Under the pieces are notes generated by a model. The model was not told the DNA's origin, made no database searches, and saw only the letters and a program-made list of their open reading frames with translations. Made by a program: the position numbers and the translations under genes. Of a DNA stretch of 64,000 nucleotides, positions 61,013 to 64,000 are shown piece after piece (position 1 is the first letter of the stretch; every line of letters begins with the position of its first letter). Location of the stretch: the NCBI RefSeq assembly GCF_012676905.1, contig NZ_CP051428.1, positions 3,248,001 through 3,312,000 on the forward strand, given 5' to 3'. This DNA comes from Paenibacillus albicereus. GTDB lineage: Bacteria > Bacillota > Bacilli > Paenibacillales > Paenibacillaceae.

Positions 61013-62023
61013 ATGGTCACCATCTACGACATCGCCCGCGCGGCCGGCGTCTCCGCCATGACCGTATCACGGGTCATCAACGAGACGGGCCGTGTCGGCG
61101 AAGCGACGAGAAAGCGGGTGCGGCAGGTGATGGAGGAGCTGCAGTACGTGCCGAACTCCAACGCCCGCAGCCTCGTCCTGCAGAAAACGAACATCCTCTC
61201 CCTGCTCATCGCGGACATCACCAACCCGTTCTATACGACGCTGGCGCGGGGAGCGGAGGATACGGCCAAACGGCTCGGCTACCGGCTGCTGCTCGGCAAC
61301 AGCGACGAGGATTACGGCAAGGAAAAGGACTACGTGGACATGATCCTGTCCACGCGGGTCGACGGCGTGCTGTTCGCCCCGGCGGGAGACGGATCCGCCC
61401 CGCATCTGCGGCTGCTGGAGCAGCACCGCATTCCTTACGTGCTGCTCGACCGGGACGTGCCCGGCATCCAGGCGGACCGCATCCTCGGCGAGAGCCGCGA
61501 CGGCGCGCGCCGGCTCGTCGAGCATCTGATCGCGCTCGGCCATGAGCGCATCGCGCTCGTGAACGGCTCCGAGGACGTCTCGACCGCACGCGAGCGCCAT
61601 GCCGGCTACCGCGACGCGCTCAAGCTGAACGACCTCCCGTACGACGAGGCGCTCGTCCGCCATCTCGACTATTCGGACGGCTTCAATCCGAGCGATCTCG
61701 ATCCGCTGCTCGCGCTGGCCTCCCCGCCGACGGCGATCTTCGCCGCCAACAACTTCCTCGCCCTCGGCGTCATCCAGTCGCTGCGCGAGCGCGGCCTGGC
61801 GGTGCCGGACGATCTGTCGGTCGTCTGCTTCGACGACCTCGGCTTCGCCAGCGTGCTGAGCCCGTTCCTGACGGTGGCGGCGCAGCCGGCCTATCAGTTC
61901 GGCGCGCTCGGCCTGGAGCGGCTCGTCGACCGGATCGAGAACGGCGACGGCAGCGGCCCGCGCACGCTCATCCTGCCGGCGGAGCTGATCGTGCGCTCGT
62001 CGAGCCGGATGCGGGGGCGCTGA
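61013..62023 (+). CDS. LacI-family regulator of the sugar-acid operon
   Basis: A 336-residue repressor. The DNA-binding head is TIYDIARAAGVSAMTVSRVIN with the hinge YVPNSNARSLV; the periplasmic-binding-protein-like domain follows (LLIADITNPFYTTLARG, VDGVLFAP, AIFAANNFLALGV, VVCFDDLGF). It is divergent from the operon and next to a perfect palindrome, so it probably represses it until a sugar or sugar-acid intermediate binds. RBS GGAGG before ATG. Confidence 0.92.
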   Translation: MVTIYDIARAAGVSAMTVSRVINETGRVGEATRKRVRQVMEELQYVPNSNARSLVLQKTNILSLLIADITNPFYTTLARGAEDTAKRLGYRLLLGNSDEDYGKEKDYVDMILSTRVDGVLFAPAGDGSAPHLRLLEQHRIPYVLLDRDVPGIQADRILGESRDGARRLVEHLIALGHERIALVNGSEDVSTARERHAGYRDALKLNDLPYDEALVRHLDYSDGFNPSDLDPLLALASPPTAIFAANNFLALGVIQSLRERGLAVPDDLSVVCFDDLGFASVLSPFLTVAAQPAYQFGALGLERLVDRIENGDGSGPRTLILPAELIVRSSSRMRGR

Positions 62024-62147
62024 TTGTAGAAGGGGGAACGGAAACGCTCCGCATGCGGAAACGCTTCATGTAGGAGAAGAGCAGAACCTCCCCACGTGCA
62101 GGCGTGTTGTGAAAATGGAACCGACCTGCTTCACGCTTAAAGGTATG

Positions 62148-62200
62148 ACAAAGGGCTGCTCCCATGATCCGCTTCACGGATGATGGGAGCAGCCCCTTGT
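62148..62200. repeat. Large stem-loop downstream of lacI
   Basis: Arms of 24 bases (ACAAAGGGCTGCTCCCATGA... and its complement) with two mismatches and a 5-base loop. There is no T-run of more than two bases, so it is an unusual terminator at best. It lies 125 bases after the lacI stop codon. Confidence 0.7.
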
Positions 62201-62263
62201 ACGTTTGGGCTCTCCTTCCAGCGCGTTCTCGGGTGCTGAACGCCCGATTATCCCGCTCCAGCG

Positions 62264-62342
62264 GCTGAATGGCGCTTGTCCGTTTCGTTCGAATGGATGA
62301 GACGCCCATAGAGGCCCAATCGCGTCTCTATGTTTCGTTAAA
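62264..62342. repeat. Second pair of the 29-bp dispersed repeat
   Basis: Copies at 62264-62292 (starts GCTGAATGGCGC, ends TTTCGTTCGA) and 62314-62342 (ends TTTCGTTAAA), 50 bases apart, match the pair at 5447 and 5497. No gene is supported between lacI and fosB. Confidence 0.7.
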
Positions 62343-62370
62343 GTCCTCGTCCAAGCAAAATCTCCTGCCG

Positions 62371-62793
62371 CTAGTCGAAAAACTCCATATGCGGCTTGGT
62401 CTCGCGATAATAGGCCATCCGGTCGGCCAGCGTGCCGGTATGGAATTCGAACTTGTGTCCGTCCGGGTCGGCGAAGTAGACCGAACGCCGGTCCCGCTCG
62501 TCCCGCTCCCGCCCCGGCAGGATATCCGCGCCGATGCGCCGCAGCCGGGACAACGCCTCGTCGAAGTCCTCCTCGTTCACAGAGAAGGCCATATGGGTGT
62601 ACGACAGCCGGATCTCCTCGCGCGGAAGACCCTTTTCTTCGTTCAGAGCCAGCCACAGTCCGTCGAGATCGAAATAGGCGGTCGTCCGCCCGCGCACGAG
62701 CAGCCTCGCGCCGAGCGCCTCCCGATAAAACGAGATCGACCGCTCCAGCGACGAGACGCTGAACAGCAGATGATTGATGCCTTGCAGCTTCAT
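62371..62793 (-). CDS. fosB: FosB metallothiol transferase (fosfomycin resistance)
   Basis: A 140-residue VOC-fold enzyme that adds bacillithiol or cysteine to fosfomycin. It matches FosB almost throughout: [67 protein letters not shown] and [14 protein letters not shown]. Metal ligands are His7, His64-region (SYTH) and Glu in KFEFH. AAGGAGG precedes ATG by 8 bases. Intrinsic copies are usual in Bacillus and Paenibacillus chromosomes. Confidence 0.95.
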   Translation of the reverse strand: MKLQGINHLLFSVSSLERSISFYREALGARLLVRGRTTAYFDLDGLWLALNEEKGLPREEIRLSYTHMAFSVNEEDFDEALSRLRRIGADILPGRERDERDRRSVYFADPDGHKFEFHTGTLADRMAYYRETKPHMEFFD

Positions 62794-62945
62794 GATCGCA
62801 GCCTCCTTCTGGCCGAAAACAACGAGCCCGCCTAGGCAGGCCGCTTCGGCGCTTTTTCTATTTCTGTGGCATGGAGCATCAAGCCCCGCTTCCACTCAGC
62901 AGCCAGGGAGCCGGATGAACGCCGCCACCGCCTGCCCGAAGTCGC

Positions 62946-62973
62946 AAAAAGCCCCGGCAGCCTGGCTGCCGGG
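62946..62973 (-). terminator. Terminator after the NlpC/P60 gene
   Basis: On the minus strand, CCCGGCAGC CAG GCTGCCGGG followed by GCTTTTT. Confidence 0.85.
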
Positions 62974-62989
62974 ACCTCGCCTGTGATTC

Positions 62990-63481
62990 TTATTCCTCGC
63001 CGGCGACGTCCTCGCCGTCATCCTCGCCGATCAACTTGCTGTAGTCCTCTCCGGTCACGACGCGGCGGGCGGTGACGTACCGCTTGGCGTAGTAGGATTC
63101 GCTCAGCTTCGTGTAGCGCACGCCCTTGTTGGAGGAGTGGGCGAACTTGCCGTCGCCGACGTAAATGCCGGCATGCGAGATGCCGCGGCCGCTCGTATTG
63201 AAGAACACGAGATCGCCGGGACGAAGGTCGTCCTTGTCCACCTTCGAGCCGATCTGAGCCTGCGACTTGGACGTGCGGGGCAGCTTGACGTCGAACTGGT
63301 TGAAAATGTGACGGATGAAGCCGGAGCAGTCGAAGCCGGCCGTCGTCGTGCCCCCGTACTTGTAAGGCGTGCCGATGACTTTCTTGATCGCGCTGTCGAG
63401 ATCCGGCGTATTCGCGAACGCGCTGGTGCTGAACGTCAGAAGCATGAACAGGCTGAGCATGGATAAGATGACTTTCTTCAC
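62990..63481 (-). CDS. Secreted NlpC/P60 peptidoglycan endopeptidase
   Basis: A 163-residue exported hydrolase. The signal peptide (KKVILSMLSLFMLLTFSTSAFA) is followed by an NlpC/P60 domain alone. Catalytic Cys is in GFDCSGFIRH, His in ISHAGIYVGDGKFAHSS, and the third polar residue follows. It ends in an acidic tail. It lacks the LysM or SH3 domains that usually anchor such enzymes. GTG at 63481 is 9 bases after GGGAG. A c-di-AMP riboswitch lies directly upstream, a common control for cell-wall hydrolases. Confidence 0.92.
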   Translation of the reverse strand: MKKVILSMLSLFMLLTFSTSAFANTPDLDSAIKKVIGTPYKYGGTTTAGFDCSGFIRHIFNQFDVKLPRTSKSQAQIGSKVDKDDLRPGDLVFFNTSGRGISHAGIYVGDGKFAHSSNKGVRYTKLSESYYAKRYVTARRVVTGEDYSKLIGEDDGEDVAGEE

Positions 63482-63499
63482 GAGTTGCTTCTCCCTTCG

Positions 63500-63612
63500 G
63501 ATGCCTACGAAGTTAGCTGTGGGTTCGGTTGAAGGTTCCCTAGAATCCTCTCTTGCAAGATTCATTCACCCGGTATGGTTCCCCCGTTTTTCTCCTCGAA
63601 AATTCGGCACGA
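63500..63612 (-). ncRNA. c-di-AMP riboswitch (ydaO/yuaA type)
   Basis: On the minus strand the hallmarks appear in order: GCCGAAT, GAGGAG, GGGGGAACC, GGGTGAATGAATC, GAGAGGATTC, GGGAACC, and the diagnostic 3' block CCGAACCCACAGCTAACTTC then GTAGGC (63528-63503). P1 is GTGCC/GGCAT. The ribosome-binding site GGGAG (63495-63491) lies only 5 bases beyond P1 and no terminator separates it from the gene, so control may act on translation. Confidence 0.92.
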
Positions 63613-63937
63613 TGATTCATAAATTTTGGTAAAGGTTAATATTCGTAGTTTCGTGTCGAATCCCTGCCTAGGAATTATTAGAAGTCCCTCATCAAATCCC
63701 TTACTTTTCTCATAAATCGGAATAGGCCCTTTCTCCCATATCATCGAATCGCGTCGATTTCCCTCTCGTTCTTCCTACCTAGAGGAAGAAATGGATATTT
63801 CCCCCTCCGACTCTGTGAAAATATCCTTTTTGCAGTATGTATTTAATAGGATAATAATGGCACCTTCCGATCGAAAGGAGGCCAGCCGCCGAAGCCGTCT
63901 TCTTGCCTTCATCTCTCATCCAAAAAGGAGGACTCTC
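63613..63937. other. AT-rich divergent intergenic region
   Basis: About 325 bases between the riboswitch and the last gene. It must hold the promoter of the riboswitch transcript (minus) and one for the gene at 63938 (plus). A weak plus-strand candidate is TTGCAG, 16 bases, TAATAA near 63832-63859. No gene is seen; a 60-codon frame on the minus strand lies in the riboswitch leader and has no convincing start. Confidence 0.5.
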
Positions 63938-64000
63938 ATGTCCGCAACTTCCCGCTTCAACAAGCCCCGCTTCACGGCGCTGCGCGCGCTGCTGCTCGCC
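63938..64000 (+). CDS. Start of a probable secreted protein (runs off the window)
   Basis: Only 21 codons are inside: MSATSRFNKPRFTALRALLL and on. A strong RBS AAGGAGG lies 7 bases before ATG. The basic residues followed by a hydrophobic run look like the start of a signal peptide. Family cannot be told. Confidence 0.65.
   Translation, partial: MSATSRFNKPRFTALRALLLA

Noticed and set aside
63562-63744. 60-codon minus-strand frame ahead of the NlpC/P60 gene
   Set aside because: Lies across the c-di-AMP riboswitch and its leader, with no RBS.

Overview
The window comes from the chromosome of a GC-rich, endospore-forming Firmicute, most likely a Paenibacillaceae (Paenibacillus-like) genome. The comE competence locus, the yqeG-yqeH-aroE-yhbY-nadD-yqeK-rsfS-yqeM cluster, spoVAC-AD-AE, FosB, a leuS T-box leader and strong AGGAGG ribosome-binding sites all point there. 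No rRNA, tRNA, CRISPR array, insertion sequence or prophage was seen. The species cannot be named from the sequence alone.

Layout, left to right. 1-5 kb is a comE locus: comEC (cut by the window edge), comEB, metY and comEA on the minus strand, with comER divergent. 5.6-8.4 kb is leuS with a T-box leader. 8.5-16.2 kb holds an SDR gene and a six-gene minus-strand operon: two metallophosphoesterases, a sugar-type ABC importer without its ATPase, and a DSP-type phosphatase, with a GntR regulator upstream. 16.3-23 kb is the conserved housekeeping cluster, carrying a cvfB gene with a long repetitive tail. 23-27.7 kb is moxR, a DUF58 gene and a transglutaminase gene. 27.8-29.8 kb is spoVAC-AD-AE. 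30-34.9 kb has an MFS transporter, two repeat arrays, a guanine-type riboswitch in front of an FAD dehydrogenase, and a BKACE-family gene. 34.9-37.5 kb is metNIQ. 37.7-44.8 kb contains YdcF, PKD-domain, aldo-keto reductase, Gfo/Idh and VOC genes. 44.9-48.2 kb contains a WYL regulator and a copZ-response regulator-kinase operon behind a CsoR-like operator. 48.3-54.9 kb contains a small secreted protein, padR with a HAAS-type membrane gene, a lipoprotein, helD, and a MerR/nitroreductase pair. 54.9-62 kb is a divergent LacI-controlled sugar-acid cluster. 62.3-64 kb holds fosB, an NlpC/P60 gene behind a c-di-AMP riboswitch, and the first codons of a further secreted protein.

The most coherent metabolic unit is the minus-strand operon at 55.0-60.85 kb. 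It encodes a two-subunit UxaA-type dehydratase, a Gfo/Idh/MocA dehydrogenase, a FucU mutarotase, a COG3618-type lactonase, an SDR and an FAH-family diketo-acid hydrolase. Together these can supply every step of a non-phosphorylative L-fucose-like route (sugar, lactone, aldonate, 2-keto-3-deoxy acid, 2,4-diketo acid, pyruvate plus a C3 product). A UxaA-type dehydratase stands in for the usual enolase-superfamily enzyme. A perfect 10+10 bp palindrome overlaps the promoter between this operon and its lacI gene.

Regulatory RNAs and sites are numerous: a Leu T-box, a guanine-type purine riboswitch with an overlapping terminator, a ydaO-type c-di-AMP riboswitch, a copper operator, a PadR-type palindrome and a LacI operator. 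Several short intergenic repeat families also occur and have no obvious assignment.
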